The translations under genes were made by a program, and so were the position numbers. Source: Prevotellaceae bacterium (GTDB taxonomy: Bacteria; Bacteroidota; Bacteroidia; Bacteroidales; Bacteroidaceae). Taken from it: a stretch of DNA of 64,000 bases. The notes beneath the pieces were generated by a model that searched no databases, was not told the origin of the DNA, and was given only the letters and a program-made list of their open reading frames with translations. Shown here piece by piece: positions 1-7,509 of this stretch (position 1 is its first letter; every line of letters starts with the position of its first letter). The stretch covers positions 83,625 through 147,624 of the forward strand of contig JABZKU010000001.1 of NCBI GenBank assembly GCA_015257125.1, read 5' to 3'.

Positions 1-21
1 CTTTGACTTTCGCCTTCAGGC

Positions 22-57
22 AAAACGCCCCGAGCAACTGAACAGCTGCTCGGGGCG
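22..57 (-). terminator. Rho-independent terminator of the first minus-strand gene
   Basis: An 11-bp perfect stem (CGCCCCGAGCA pairing with TGCTCGGGGCG) with a 10-nt loop ends, on the minus strand, in a run of four U from positions 25-22. It lies 30 bp past the stop codon of the outer-membrane protein gene. The plus-strand side also has a short T run, so it may work in both directions. Confidence 0.8.
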
Positions 58-86
58 TATTTTGGGGGGAAGAGAAAGGGGAGTCG

Positions 87-869
87 TCAGAACGAGATGT
101 CCAGACCGGCGTCGACGACATTGTAGTCCTTCCGCATTTTGACGATCGGGGCGGTGTCGTAGATCAGGCGATAGGTGCCTCTGATGCCGATAGTGGGCGT
201 GATGTTGTACTTGAGATCGACGGCGGCGCCGAAGCGGGCTTTCTTCAAGTAGGTGTCGGGCGTGGCTTGGTGTATGGCCGTGGTGGTGAGTTCCCATTGG
301 TCGCCGATCTTGTGTCGCACACTGAGTGAGAGATGGCTCTTGATGCGGTTGCTAAGGACGTAGGTCTTGGCATCGGGAGCCGTTTCGGGCTGCTCCCACT
401 CTTCGTGTTCGTAGAATAAACCGGCGGTGGCCCAAAGGAGGGTGGAGCGGGTGTTGACCAATCGGTAGCGCGACTGAAGTCCCGAAGAGAACTTGAACGC
501 CATGCCTCTGCTGGCTGCCCACTGCGATTCGGCGTAAGGATAGATTTCAAAGGAGCGATCCAGTAAATAGCGAAATTCGCCGTGTAGATAGCCTCCGCTT
601 AGGGCTACATTCTTGCCGTAAGAGGAGAACTCAAACTTATTGAGGATGTTGACCACGCGGTTGCGGTGGATGAGGATGTTGAGGTTTGCACTGTTCTTGA
701 ACGTGAGCACATTTTCCTTATCGGTTTGGAAGTTGAGCGAGGGGGTGATCATGCCTTGTAGGGTCTTCGTGCTGTCGAGCCTCATCGTCATGTTTTCCGA
801 AAAAAGCATCTGGGCATAGAGCGTTGTAGGAGCCAGTAAGAGTAGGAAGAGGTAGAGTAGTCGTTTCAT
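87..869 (-). CDS. Secreted outer-membrane beta-barrel-like protein (possibly DUF481-like)
   Basis: The 260-residue product begins with a signal peptide (MKRLLYLFLLLLAPTTLYAQ, cleavage expected around residue 20). The rest has many alternating hydrophobic and aromatic strands, several R/K-x-Y patterns and ends in ...DAGLDISF, a C-terminal Phe typical of outer-membrane barrels inserted by the BAM machinery. It resembles the DUF481-type outer-membrane proteins of Bacteroidota, but I cannot confirm the family. A terminator follows directly and a TAnnTTTG-like box lies upstream, so it is probably transcribed alone. Function unknown; a surface role is inferred. Confidence 0.7.
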   Translation of the reverse strand: MKRLLYLFLLLLAPTTLYAQMLFSENMTMRLDSTKTLQGMITPSLNFQTDKENVLTFKNSANLNILIHRNRVVNILNKFEFSSYGKNVALSGGYLHGEFRYLLDRSFEIYPYAESQWAASRGMAFKFSSGLQSRYRLVNTRSTLLWATAGLFYEHEEWEQPETAPDAKTYVLSNRIKSHLSLSVRHKIGDQWELTTTAIHQATPDTYLKKARFGAAVDLKYNITPTIGIRGTYRLIYDTAPIVKMRKDYNVVDAGLDISF

Positions 870-905
870 TGATTCTGTTTAGTTCGTGATGGGTTGTTTC
901 CGGTG

Positions 906-913
906 CAAAAATA
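906..913 (-). promoter_or_regulatory. Possible -7 box of the outer-membrane protein gene
   Basis: The minus strand reads TATTTTTG, a match to the Bacteroidota -7 consensus TAnnTTTG, 37 bp before the start codon. No clear -33 TTTG is seen at the expected distance, so this is a weak call. Confidence 0.4.
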
Positions 914-965
914 AGCACTTTAAGATGAATTTTGTCGTCGGCGCTTGAAAAAAGTTGTGTTTATA

Positions 966-997
966 TTTGGTTTATGTCGTAAACCTAATTACATTTG
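966..997 (+). promoter_or_regulatory. Promoter of the membrane protein/winged-helix regulator pair
   Basis: A -33 TTTG (966-969), a 20-bp spacer and a -7 box TACATTTG (990-997) match the Bacteroidota promoter pattern exactly. Transcription should start near 1004, leaving a leader of about 130 nt. A perfect palindrome fills the first part of the spacer (separate entry). Confidence 0.7.
970..984. promoter_or_regulatory. Operator-like palindrome, copy 1 (GTTTA-N5-TAAAC)
   Basis: The inverted repeat GTTTA-TGTCG-TAAAC starts right after the -33 element, so a bound protein would block RNA polymerase. The same half-sites with the same 5-bp gap recur 80 bp downstream. The winged-helix protein encoded downstream is the natural candidate ligand (inference). 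Confidence 0.55.
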
Positions 998-1049
998 CAT
1001 TCAGAAAGTGGGAAAGTTCGCGATAATCCCATTTTTCTTTCGTTGTATA

Positions 1050-1064
1050 GTTTATATTGTAAAC
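1050..1064. promoter_or_regulatory. Operator-like palindrome, copy 2 (GTTTA-N5-TAAAC)
   Basis: The inverted repeat GTTTA-TATTG-TAAAC lies about 46-60 nt into the predicted leader. It is identical in half-sites and gap length to the copy inside the promoter, with a start-to-start distance of 80 bp, close to eight helical turns. This suggests cooperative binding or looping. Confidence 0.55.
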
Positions 1065-1137
1065 CATTTGTCGATTCGTTCTTCGCAACATCAAACAAGC
1101 AGAAGGCGAGATTTGGCAAAACATAAAAAACAACTCC

Positions 1138-1794
1138 ATGAAAAATGAACAACCCATGACGGGGCGGGAGAGTTTGGAACTCATCTCTGCCATGATTGTC
1201 GACACGCGTCGGCGCTATCACTTTGAGGATGGTCGCCTCCATCTGTTTTGGGGTTACCTCGACATCGCTGTTGCCCTGTTGGTGTGGGGCGTGGCCTACT
1301 TCACACACAGTGCTTGGGCTAACTTGTTGTGGTGGCTCATCCCCGTGGTGGGCATCCCCGTGAGCCGCTTGCTCTCGCGGAAAAGCGGATCTAAAGGGTA
1401 CGCGCTCAGCTATACCGACCGCATGATCTCGAGCATGTGGCGCTATGTGGGCTTTCTTTCCTTCGCCTTTGCGCTCATTTGTCTGCTTTTCTCCTTCGGA
1501 GGTCATCCGCAAGTGTGGATGCTGATGTTCTTTTACAGTTTCTTGGTGGTGGGCATGGGCACTGCCGTGGTCGGTCTGCTGCTCGATTACCGGTCGATGC
1601 TCTACGGCGGCGGCTTTTCCATTTTGGCCGGTGCCTTCGTCCTCACGGCGACCATCGCCGAGAGTCCGTTGCTCGAGGTGTGTGCGATGCCACTGTTCAT
1701 TGCGAGCCAAGCGGCCATGTTTGTGATTCCCGGTCATCTCATCTACGCCGACACGCGACGTCGTGCGCAAAACAAAACTGCCGGCGATGCCTAA
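1138..1794 (+). CDS. Uncharacterised integral membrane protein paired with a regulator
   Basis: The 218-residue product has a cytoplasmic-looking N-terminus of about 40 residues and then six or so hydrophobic segments (about residues 40-75, 100-120, 125-150, 160-180, 185-205). I recognise no catalytic motif. It overlaps the start of a winged-helix DNA-binding protein, and such membrane-protein/HTH pairs are common in Bacteroidota. The promoter carries two copies of a palindromic operator. The start ATG is the first in frame after the promoter; a second Met lies 6 codons in. Function unknown; possibly a stress- or ligand-responsive membrane partner of the regulator. Confidence 0.75.
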   Translation: MKNEQPMTGRESLELISAMIVDTRRRYHFEDGRLHLFWGYLDIAVALLVWGVAYFTHSAWANLLWWLIPVVGIPVSRLLSRKSGSKGYALSYTDRMISSMWRYVGFLSFAFALICLLFSFGGHPQVWMLMFFYSFLVVGMGTAVVGLLLDYRSMLYGGGFSILAGAFVLTATIAESPLLEVCAMPLFIASQAAMFVIPGHLIYADTRRRAQNKTAGDA

Positions 1795-2083
1795 TCCACT
1801 GCCTGATCTCGATCCTTTGCTCCACTCTCGGTTGCGGCTGGCGGTGGTGTCGGTACTCATGAACGTGGAGGAGGCCGATTTCACCTTCCTCCGTGAGCGC
1901 ACCGCCGCCACAGCGGGCAACCTGAGTGTGCAGCTCGACAAGTTGGCGACGGCCGGTTACATAGAGGTGCTCAAACTCCAATCGGCCAAACGCCCTCGCA
2001 CCCTTTGTCGCATGACGCCCCGCGGCCGCGCGGCTTTCGAAGCCTATGTGGAGGCGCTCCGTCAGTTTGTGCCTTTCGATTGA
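1787..2083 (+). CDS. Winged-helix transcriptional regulator (HTH_34/ArsR-like)
   Basis: The 98-residue protein is almost entirely one winged-helix domain: helices around ...LHSRLRLAVVSVL..., a recognition helix in TAGNLSVQLDKLATAGYIEV, and a basic wing in KRPRTLCRMTPRGRAAF. This is the fold of small single-domain regulators (Pfam HTH_34 type), which bind DNA as dimers. The ATG chosen overlaps the upstream gene by 8 bp; a GTG at 1763 would add 8 residues. Translational coupling to the membrane protein and the two palindromes upstream suggest autoregulation of the pair. Confidence 0.8.
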   Translation: MPNPLPDLDPLLHSRLRLAVVSVLMNVEEADFTFLRERTAATAGNLSVQLDKLATAGYIEVLKLQSAKRPRTLCRMTPRGRAAFEAYVEALRQFVPFD

Positions 2084-2178
2084 GAGGGCGCGGAGAGAAC
2101 TCCCCTTTGCCGACTGACGGCTCGAATGAAGCCCCTGCCTTTGTGTACGCTTCCGGCGGCATGCCGACAGACAAAAGA

Positions 2179-2211
2179 ATGCGCGACGACTCAAGGAGAG
2201 CCGTCGCGCAT
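2179..2211 (-). terminator. Hairpin in the intergenic region, possible terminator
   Basis: A 10-bp perfect stem (ATGCGCGACG with CGTCGCGCAT) with a 13-nt loop sits between convergent genes. On the minus strand it is followed by UCUUUUGU, so it best suits the nitroreductase transcript, 170 bp after its stop codon. Nothing else is visible in the roughly 300 bp between the two genes. Confidence 0.45.
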
Positions 2212-2383
2212 GGTGCTTGAAATATTCGCTACGTGTTGTCGAAAACTACCGCGTGCTGTTGTCGGAGAACAGACTTTGTGTGCGGAGGGGGGAGGGGGAG
2301 CGTGGTCGCCTCCACATTCGTGTACTGACGTGAGCTGCGCGGTCGGCAACCTATGTGGGGAAGTGGAGTGGAAGAGGGTGTAG

Positions 2384-2902
2384 TCAGACGAAACGGATGT
2401 AGTCTTCTTTGCGCGGTGGGGTGTGCGAGGGGAAGTGTTCGGCGTGGCCGACCACACAAAGGCCGATGCCTTCGACGTCGGCGTCGATGCCCCATTGGGC
2501 GAGGAGGGCTTTCCCCTCGGGGCGGTCGAACATCTCGTGGGCACGGTGGATCCAGCATGCACCCCAACCGAGGGCGTGGGCGGCGTTGAGGAGATTGCCC
2601 ATCACGAGTGAACCGTCGTAGAGATAGGTGGGGTGGGCGCGATCGGCCAAAACCACCATGACAACAGGGGCGCCGTAAAAGGGATCGCCGTCGCGACCAA
2701 GGATTTCGGCGTTGAGGCGCGAGAGTTGGTCGCGCACCGTGCGGTCGGTGACGACAACAATGAAGGGCGACTGGCGGCCGCGGCCTGTCGGGGCGTTGGC
2801 ACCGGCGTCGGCAATGCGTTGCAGATCGGCAACGGAGGGAAGGGAGTCGGGCGCAAAACGCTTGACGCTGCGCCGTGTGAGTAGCATGTCGAGAGCTTCC
2901 AT
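2384..2902 (-). CDS. Nitroreductase family protein
   Basis: The 172-residue protein has the nitroreductase signature: an N-terminal RRSVKRF FMN-binding segment (residues 10-16), a middle segment with ...YDGSLVMGNLLNAAHALGWGACWI, and a C-terminal basic stretch before the end. Family members are FMN-dependent homodimers that reduce nitroaromatics, quinones or enones with NAD(P)H; the physiological substrate is usually unknown. The length fits the short Bacteroidota type. It stands alone on the minus strand, convergent with the regulator pair and divergent from dnaX. Confidence 0.88.
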   Translation of the reverse strand: MEALDMLLTRRSVKRFAPDSLPSVADLQRIADAGANAPTGRGRQSPFIVVVTDRTVRDQLSRLNAEILGRDGDPFYGAPVVMVVLADRAHPTYLYDGSLVMGNLLNAAHALGWGACWIHRAHEMFDRPEGKALLAQWGIDADVEGIGLCVVGHAEHFPSHTPPRKEDYIRFV

Positions 2903-3077
2903 GAGCGAAGAATGAGGGTTTTCTGTGTGCCGGCGCGAGTAAGGGAGGAGAGTTGGCGGAAGTGGAGCGCGCCCGCGTCAAGAAAACGGGGTGAAACAAT
3001 GAACGAGGTGTGGCGCAAAACTACGATTTTTTGTGTGAACAGGCGCAATGGGCGCGCCGCATTTGCAAAAATAATTG

Positions 3078-3085
3078 TATCTTTG
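3078..3085 (+). promoter_or_regulatory. -7 promoter box of dnaX
   Basis: TATCTTTG matches TAnnTTTG and lies 20 bp before the dnaX start, which would give a very short leader. I see no good -33 TTTG at 19-21 bp upstream, so the call is moderate. Confidence 0.5.
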
Positions 3086-3104
3086 CTCCAAACCTACAAC
3101 CAGT

Positions 3105-4907
3105 ATGTCAGACTACATTGTTTCGGCCCGCAAATATCGCCCCACGAGTTTCGACTCGGTGGTGGGACAGAAGGCCCTGACCACTACACTCAAAAACGCC
3201 ATTGCCGGCGGAAAATTGGCGCACGCCTATCTGTTTTGCGGCCCTCGTGGGGTGGGTAAAACGACTTCGGCGCGCATTTTTGCCAAGACAATCAACTGCC
3301 TTACGCCCACTTCGGCGGGGGAGGCTTGTGACAGCTGCGAAAGTTGTGTGGCGTTCAACGAAGGACGCTCGTACAACATTCATGAATTGGACGCGGCGTC
3401 GAACAACTCGGTCGACGATATTCGCGAACTCATCGAGCAAGTGCAGATCCCGCCGCAGGTGGGGCGCTATAAGGTGTTCATCATCGACGAGGTGCACATG
3501 CTCTCGCAAGCGGCCTTCAACGCGTTTCTCAAAACGCTCGAGGAGCCGCCCGCGCATGCCATCTTTATCTTGGCTACGACCGAGAAACACAAGATTCTGC
3601 CCACCATCCTGTCGCGTTGTCAGATCTATGACTTCAACCGCATGGAAGTGCCCGAAACGGTGGCGCACCTCAAGCACGTGGCGGAGAGCGAGGGGATAAA
3701 ATATGAAGAGGAGGCGCTCAATGTCATCGCGCGAAAAGCCGACGGCGGTATGCGCGATGCGCTTTCGATCTTCGATCAGGTGGCTTCGTTCACGAACGGA
3801 AATATTACCTACGCCCAGACGATTGAGAACCTCAATGTGCTGGACTATGATTACTATTTCGATGTGACCGACCGCATCTTGGCCGTGGATATTCCGCAGG
3901 TGATGCTCACGCTCGACGGGGTGCTGAGCAAAGGTTTCGAGGCGGGGCATTTCATCGGTGGTTTGGCGGGGCACTTCCGCGACCTGTTGGTGAGCCGCGA
4001 CGCGCAAACGCTCCCCCTCCTCGAGGTGGCGGAGAGTGTAAGGGCGCGCTATGCCGAACAGGCGGCACGTTGTACACCGCGCTTCCTTTATGCCGCGCTG
4101 AAATTGTGCAACGATTGTGACATCAACTACCGCACCGCACCCAACAAGCGCTTGTTGGTGGAACTGACACTGATCCAAGTGGCACAACTCTTGCAACAAG
4201 AGGACGTGCCCCCTTCCGGGCGTCGCCCTACGCTGCGACTTCTCCCCATCTTTAAGCCGGCAGCGGTCCAGGTACCGACGGCCGGTGCGCCTCTTCAGAA
4301 AACGAGTGCGCCTCCCTCTGCGAATGCCGCGGCAGTTCACCCGGCAATGACCCCTCCGACGACGCCGGCTCCTGCAGCGCCGCGACAAACACCCACGCCG
4401 CGCACGGCTCATCAGCAGTTGGCGACGACGAAACTCCAAACCATTTCGCTCACTCGACGACCACAGCCAACCGCCGGCACGGAATTGCCCGCTGCTGCGC
4501 CGGAAACGGCCGGCGGACAGCCGACAACAGTGACGCGCAACGAGCCATTCAACGTGGAAGCGCTGGAATACCAGTGGATGCGCTTCGCCAACGAACTCCC
4601 CCCGGTGCAACTGGCCGATGCCGGTCGCTTGAAAATGATTCGGCCGCAGTTGGCAGACGGACAACGTGTGGTGGGCGTGGTGGAAAATGAGGCGGCCGCG
4701 GCGCATCTGAACAAAATCTTGCCGGCGATGACGGCTTTCCTTCGTCGCGAACTGCGCAACGACAATGTGGTGGTGACTTTTGTGGTGAGTACGGCTACTC
4801 CCGAGAAGAAGCGCGTGTATTCGCCGCGTGACATTTTCCGCCAGATGGTCGAAAACAACGAGGCGTTCCAGCGCTTGGCGGTGGAACTCCAACTCGAATT
4901 ACATTGA
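3105..4907 (+). CDS. dnaX: DNA polymerase III subunit gamma/tau
   Basis: The 600-residue protein is the clamp-loader ATPase of the replisome. It opens with MSDYIVSARKYRP and has a Walker A motif GPRGVGKTT (about residues 46-54), a zinc site formed by C65, C75, C78 and C81, a Walker B/DEVHML segment and an SRC-containing sensor region (ILSRC). After about residue 380 comes a Pro/Ala/Thr-rich linker and a C-terminal domain, as in tau. I chose this ATG because the residues match the family start and a -7 box lies just upstream. A SlyD-like isomerase follows 58 bp later. Confidence 0.96.
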   Translation: MSDYIVSARKYRPTSFDSVVGQKALTTTLKNAIAGGKLAHAYLFCGPRGVGKTTSARIFAKTINCLTPTSAGEACDSCESCVAFNEGRSYNIHELDAASNNSVDDIRELIEQVQIPPQVGRYKVFIIDEVHMLSQAAFNAFLKTLEEPPAHAIFILATTEKHKILPTILSRCQIYDFNRMEVPETVAHLKHVAESEGIKYEEEALNVIARKADGGMRDALSIFDQVASFTNGNITYAQTIENLNVLDYDYYFDVTDRILAVDIPQVMLTLDGVLSKGFEAGHFIGGLAGHFRDLLVSRDAQTLPLLEVAESVRARYAEQAARCTPRFLYAALKLCNDCDINYRTAPNKRLLVELTLIQVAQLLQQEDVPPSGRRPTLRLLPIFKPAAVQVPTAGAPLQKTSAPPSANAAAVHPAMTPPTTPAPAAPRQTPTPRTAHQQLATTKLQTISLTRRPQPTAGTELPAAAPETAGGQPTTVTRNEPFNVEALEYQWMRFANELPPVQLADAGRLKMIRPQLADGQRVVGVVENEAAAAHLNKILPAMTAFLRRELRNDNVVVTFVVSTATPEKKRVYSPRDIFRQMVENNEAFQRLAVELQLELH

Positions 4908-4965
4908 TCCACACGGATCATGCTCGATAGTTCATTCTAAAATACTCATTTATTATACTCCTGAC

Positions 4966-5676
4966 ATGGCAGACAAAAAGAATCGCTATATCACCGTGGC
5001 TTACAAACTCTATTCGGACAACGAACAGGGTATCCACGAGATTTTTGAGGAAGCTCCCGAAGCACATCCTTTCCAATTCATCACCGGTCTTTCGGCCGCC
5101 CTCCCCGCTTTCGAAGCGCAGGTGGCTGATCTCAACGAAGGCGACAGTTTCGACTTCACGCTGAGCGTGGAAGAGGCTTTCGGCCCCTATGAGGAAGAAC
5201 ACGTGATCGAGGTACCGAAAGAGATGTTCCACGTGGACGGACGTTTCGACAAAACGCAAATTTATCCCGGCGCCATTTTGCCCCTCGTGAACGAGGAGGG
5301 AATGCGCTTCGAGGGATTGGTGCTCGATGTGAAGGAAAGCACCGTTAAACTCGATTTGAACCACCCCTTGGCCGGTCGCGACTTGCACTATGTGGGTAAG
5401 GTAGTGACAGCCCGCGACGCGACGCCCGAAGAAATTCAGGGTATGATCAACATGATGTCGGGCGAAGGTTGCGGTTGTGGTCACGACCACGGCGACGACC
5501 ACGAATGCTGCGGTGGACACGGCCATCATCACCATGGCGACGACCACGAGTGCTGCGGCGGTCACGGTCATCACCACCATGGCGACGACCACGAGTGCTG
5601 CGGCGGACATGGACACCATCACCACGACCACGATCATGGTCATGGCGAAGGCGGTTGCGCTTGCGGCGGTCGCTGA
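4966..5676 (+). CDS. slyD: SlyD-like FKBP peptidyl-prolyl isomerase with metal-binding tail
   Basis: The 236-residue protein has an FKBP core split by an insert-in-flap chaperone domain (FKBP parts about residues 1-70 and 130-150, insert about 75-125), the SlyD layout. After residue 165 comes a tail of Cys, His and Asp: three 15-residue repeats GDDHECCGGHGHHHH and a His/Cys-rich end. SlyD proteins catalyse proline cis-trans isomerisation, act as chaperones and bind nickel for hydrogenase or urease maturation. No metalloenzyme gene is visible nearby. The tail here is unusually regular and long. Cytoplasmic, with no signal peptide. Confidence 0.92.
   Translation: MADKKNRYITVAYKLYSDNEQGIHEIFEEAPEAHPFQFITGLSAALPAFEAQVADLNEGDSFDFTLSVEEAFGPYEEEHVIEVPKEMFHVDGRFDKTQIYPGAILPLVNEEGMRFEGLVLDVKESTVKLDLNHPLAGRDLHYVGKVVTARDATPEEIQGMINMMSGEGCGCGHDHGDDHECCGGHGHHHHGDDHECCGGHGHHHHGDDHECCGGHGHHHHDHDHGHGEGGCACGGR
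5491..5625 (+). repeat. Three 45-bp tandem repeats inside slyD
   Basis: Three in-frame copies of a 45-bp unit encode GDDHECCGGHGHHHH each. The copies differ mostly at third codon positions, so the repeat is kept at protein level while the DNA drifts. Copy number may vary between strains by slippage or unequal crossing-over. Confidence 0.9.
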
Positions 5677-5863
5677 GGACTGCCTGTGAAAACAGCTCTT
5701 TTCGTATTGATCGGCGGCGCGCCTGAGATGAAAATATCGTGGCAAGCCCGAATCTGTTTTCGTCCAACTCTGCAGGAGTTGTCAAGGTGCGTTCAGCTGT
5801 TGACACCGTCCTATAGAGAAAAGACGTCAAACTTGATGAATGAGAGGAGTCTGCGCAAAATAA

Positions 5864-5900
5864 ATGAGAGCTTTCGCACCAAAAGGGCGAAGGCTCTCAT
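5864..5900 (+). terminator. Strong hairpin just upstream of aroC
   Basis: A 14-nt arm (ATGAGAGCTTTCGC) pairs with GCGAAGGCTCTCAT, with one mismatch and a 9-nt loop. It lies between the SlyD gene and aroC, 27 bp before the aroC start. The following CGTTTATG is only weakly U-rich, so it could be a terminator of the upstream transcript or a leader structure of aroC. Confidence 0.5.
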
Positions 5901-5927
5901 CGTTTATGATCAGCAAAAAAGAAGATT

Positions 5928-7001
5928 ATGAATACGTTTGGTCATTATTTTCGACTGACGACCTTCGGCGAGAGCCACGGTACAGCCGTGGGCGGCGTGA
6001 TCGACGGCATGCCTCCCGGTGTGGAGGTGGATGTGGACTACATTCAGCGCGAATTGGATCGTCGTCGACCCGGGCAGAGCCGGATCACGACCCCGCGCAG
6101 CGAAGGCGACCGCGTAGAGTTGCTTTCGGGCGTGTTTGAAGGGCGTACAACCGGTTGTCCCATTGGATTTGTGGTGCGCAACGAGCAACAACATTCCGCA
6201 GACTACGATAATTTGCGCGATGTGTTTCGTCCGTCGCATGCCGATTTCACCTATCAAATGAAATATGGGGTGCGCGACCACCGCGGAGGTGGCCGAAGTT
6301 CGGCACGCGAAACCATTAGTCGTGTGGTGGGAGGCGCCTTTGCGAAACTCCTCTTGGCCGATTTGGGCGTGGACATCAAGGCTTGGACGCGACAAGTGGG
6401 GAATGTGGTGCTCGATCGAGATTATCGCGAATTACGCCTCGATCAGATTGAAGCGAACGCCGTGCGCTGTCCCGATGTCGAAGTGGCGGCAGAAATGGAG
6501 CGTTTGATCTTGGAAGTACGTGCCGAGGGTGACACCATCGGTGGAGTGGTGGAATGCGTGGTGCGCGGCTGTCCGCCGGGGTGGGGCGCGCCCGTCTTCG
6601 ACAAACTCCACGCGCAGTTAGGCGCGGCGATGTTGAGCATCAATGCAGCCAAGGGCTTCGAATGTGGAGCGGGATTTGCCGGTTGCGCCCTGAGAGGATC
6701 GCAACTCAACGATATATTTGTTCCCGGATTCGCCACGGTGACCAACCACAGTGGCGGTATTCAAGGCGGCATCTCCAACGGCCAAGACATTGTTTTCCGA
6801 GTGGCTTTCAAACCCGTGGCGACCCTCCTGCGCGACCAGCAAACGATAACCAAGACCGGCGAATCGACGGTGGTGCATGCCAAAGGCCGTCACGACCCTT
6901 GTGTGTTGCCACGCGCCGTGCCGATTGTTGAGGCGATGGCGGCCATGGTTTTGGCCGATGCCTATTTGCAGCAGCGCACTGTCGCATCGGAAATCGACTA
7001 A
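5928..7001 (+). CDS. aroC: Chorismate synthase
   Basis: The 357-residue enzyme converts 5-enolpyruvylshikimate 3-phosphate to chorismate, the last common step to aromatic amino acids and folate, with reduced FMN as cofactor. The N-terminus [18 protein letters not shown], the segment [10 protein letters not shown] and the late segment [18 protein letters not shown] are the family signatures, and the length is normal. It is the only shikimate-pathway gene here; trpB and a trpG-type gene lie 17 kb downstream. The start follows an A-rich stretch (AAAAAAGAAGATT) rather than a strong Shine-Dalgarno. Confidence 0.97.
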   Translation: MNTFGHYFRLTTFGESHGTAVGGVIDGMPPGVEVDVDYIQRELDRRRPGQSRITTPRSEGDRVELLSGVFEGRTTGCPIGFVVRNEQQHSADYDNLRDVFRPSHADFTYQMKYGVRDHRGGGRSSARETISRVVGGAFAKLLLADLGVDIKAWTRQVGNVVLDRDYRELRLDQIEANAVRCPDVEVAAEMERLILEVRAEGDTIGGVVECVVRGCPPGWGAPVFDKLHAQLGAAMLSINAAKGFECGAGFAGCALRGSQLNDIFVPGFATVTNHSGGIQGGISNGQDIVFRVAFKPVATLLRDQQTITKTGESTVVHAKGRHDPCVLPRAVPIVEAMAAMVLADAYLQQRTVASEID

Positions 7002-7246
7002 CCGTTCTTGGGTAACTCAACAGACGGCGGATTTTGCAGCAAGCGCGCTTTGTTTGTCAGACGATTGCCACTTATTTCTCGATGGATTGCCCTCTTTTCT
7101 CGGCAGATCTCTGTATTGAGCGCGAATTATTGTCGTGAAATGAGGCAGCTCGGAGCATCTTGTACTGTTTTTCGGCCTTTTTTTGTGTTGTACGGCAACT
7201 TTTGAGTTAAAATAGGGCGCGAATGGAGGTTTTTATCGTCTTTTGC

Positions 7247-7277
7247 TTGCTGTATGTTTGCAAAAGGTCTATATTTG
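7247..7277 (+). promoter_or_regulatory. Promoter with no gene behind it
   Basis: A -33 TTG (7247-7249), a 20-bp spacer and a -7 box TATATTTG (7270-7277) form a good Bacteroidota promoter. Transcription would start near 7284 and hit a terminator at 7346-7385; no coding region fits between. It lies about 245 bp after aroC. Confidence 0.65.
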
Positions 7278-7283
7278 CACTAT

Positions 7284-7385
7284 GTAGTTGTCGCGATGAT
7301 AACGAGAAAATAGTTTAGTTAAGTCTAGTTTAGTTTTTGTGTTGGTTAATGGGGCACCGTAATGACGGATGTCCCATTAATTTTT
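7284..7385 (+). ncRNA. Candidate small RNA of about 100 nt
   Basis: The stretch between an isolated promoter and a strong terminator is AT-rich and holds no ORF longer than a few codons. The predicted transcript has an unstructured 5' part rich in TTTAGTT-like repeats (AGTTTAGTTAAGTCTAGTTTAGTTTTTG) and a stable terminator hairpin at the end, the usual form of a trans-acting sRNA. I cannot assign it to a known RNA family. The next gene is on the other strand, so it is not a gene leader. The remaining parts of the 7002-7509 gap show nothing. Confidence 0.5.
7346..7385 (+). terminator. Terminator of the candidate small RNA
   Basis: TTAATGGG pairs with CCCATTAA, extended by inner pairs (CA/TG and CCG/CGG), around a TAATGA loop, and is followed by five T. 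It is a textbook intrinsic terminator on the plus strand. Confidence 0.75.
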
Positions 7386-7509
7386 GTGTGGAACGCCGTA
7401 GACTCCGGGAAGTGCACGGTGGTTTCACGTCATAGACTTAAAGTACTCGTTTGTGCCCATTTCCTTGTTGCGTAGCCGTTTTTTTCGTCCGGCCACGTTT
7501 CTCCCCGTC

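Noticed and set aside
3108..4892. Minus-strand open frame of about 594 codons opposite dnaX
   Set aside because: Arg/His-rich shadow of the dnaX coding frame with no family features.
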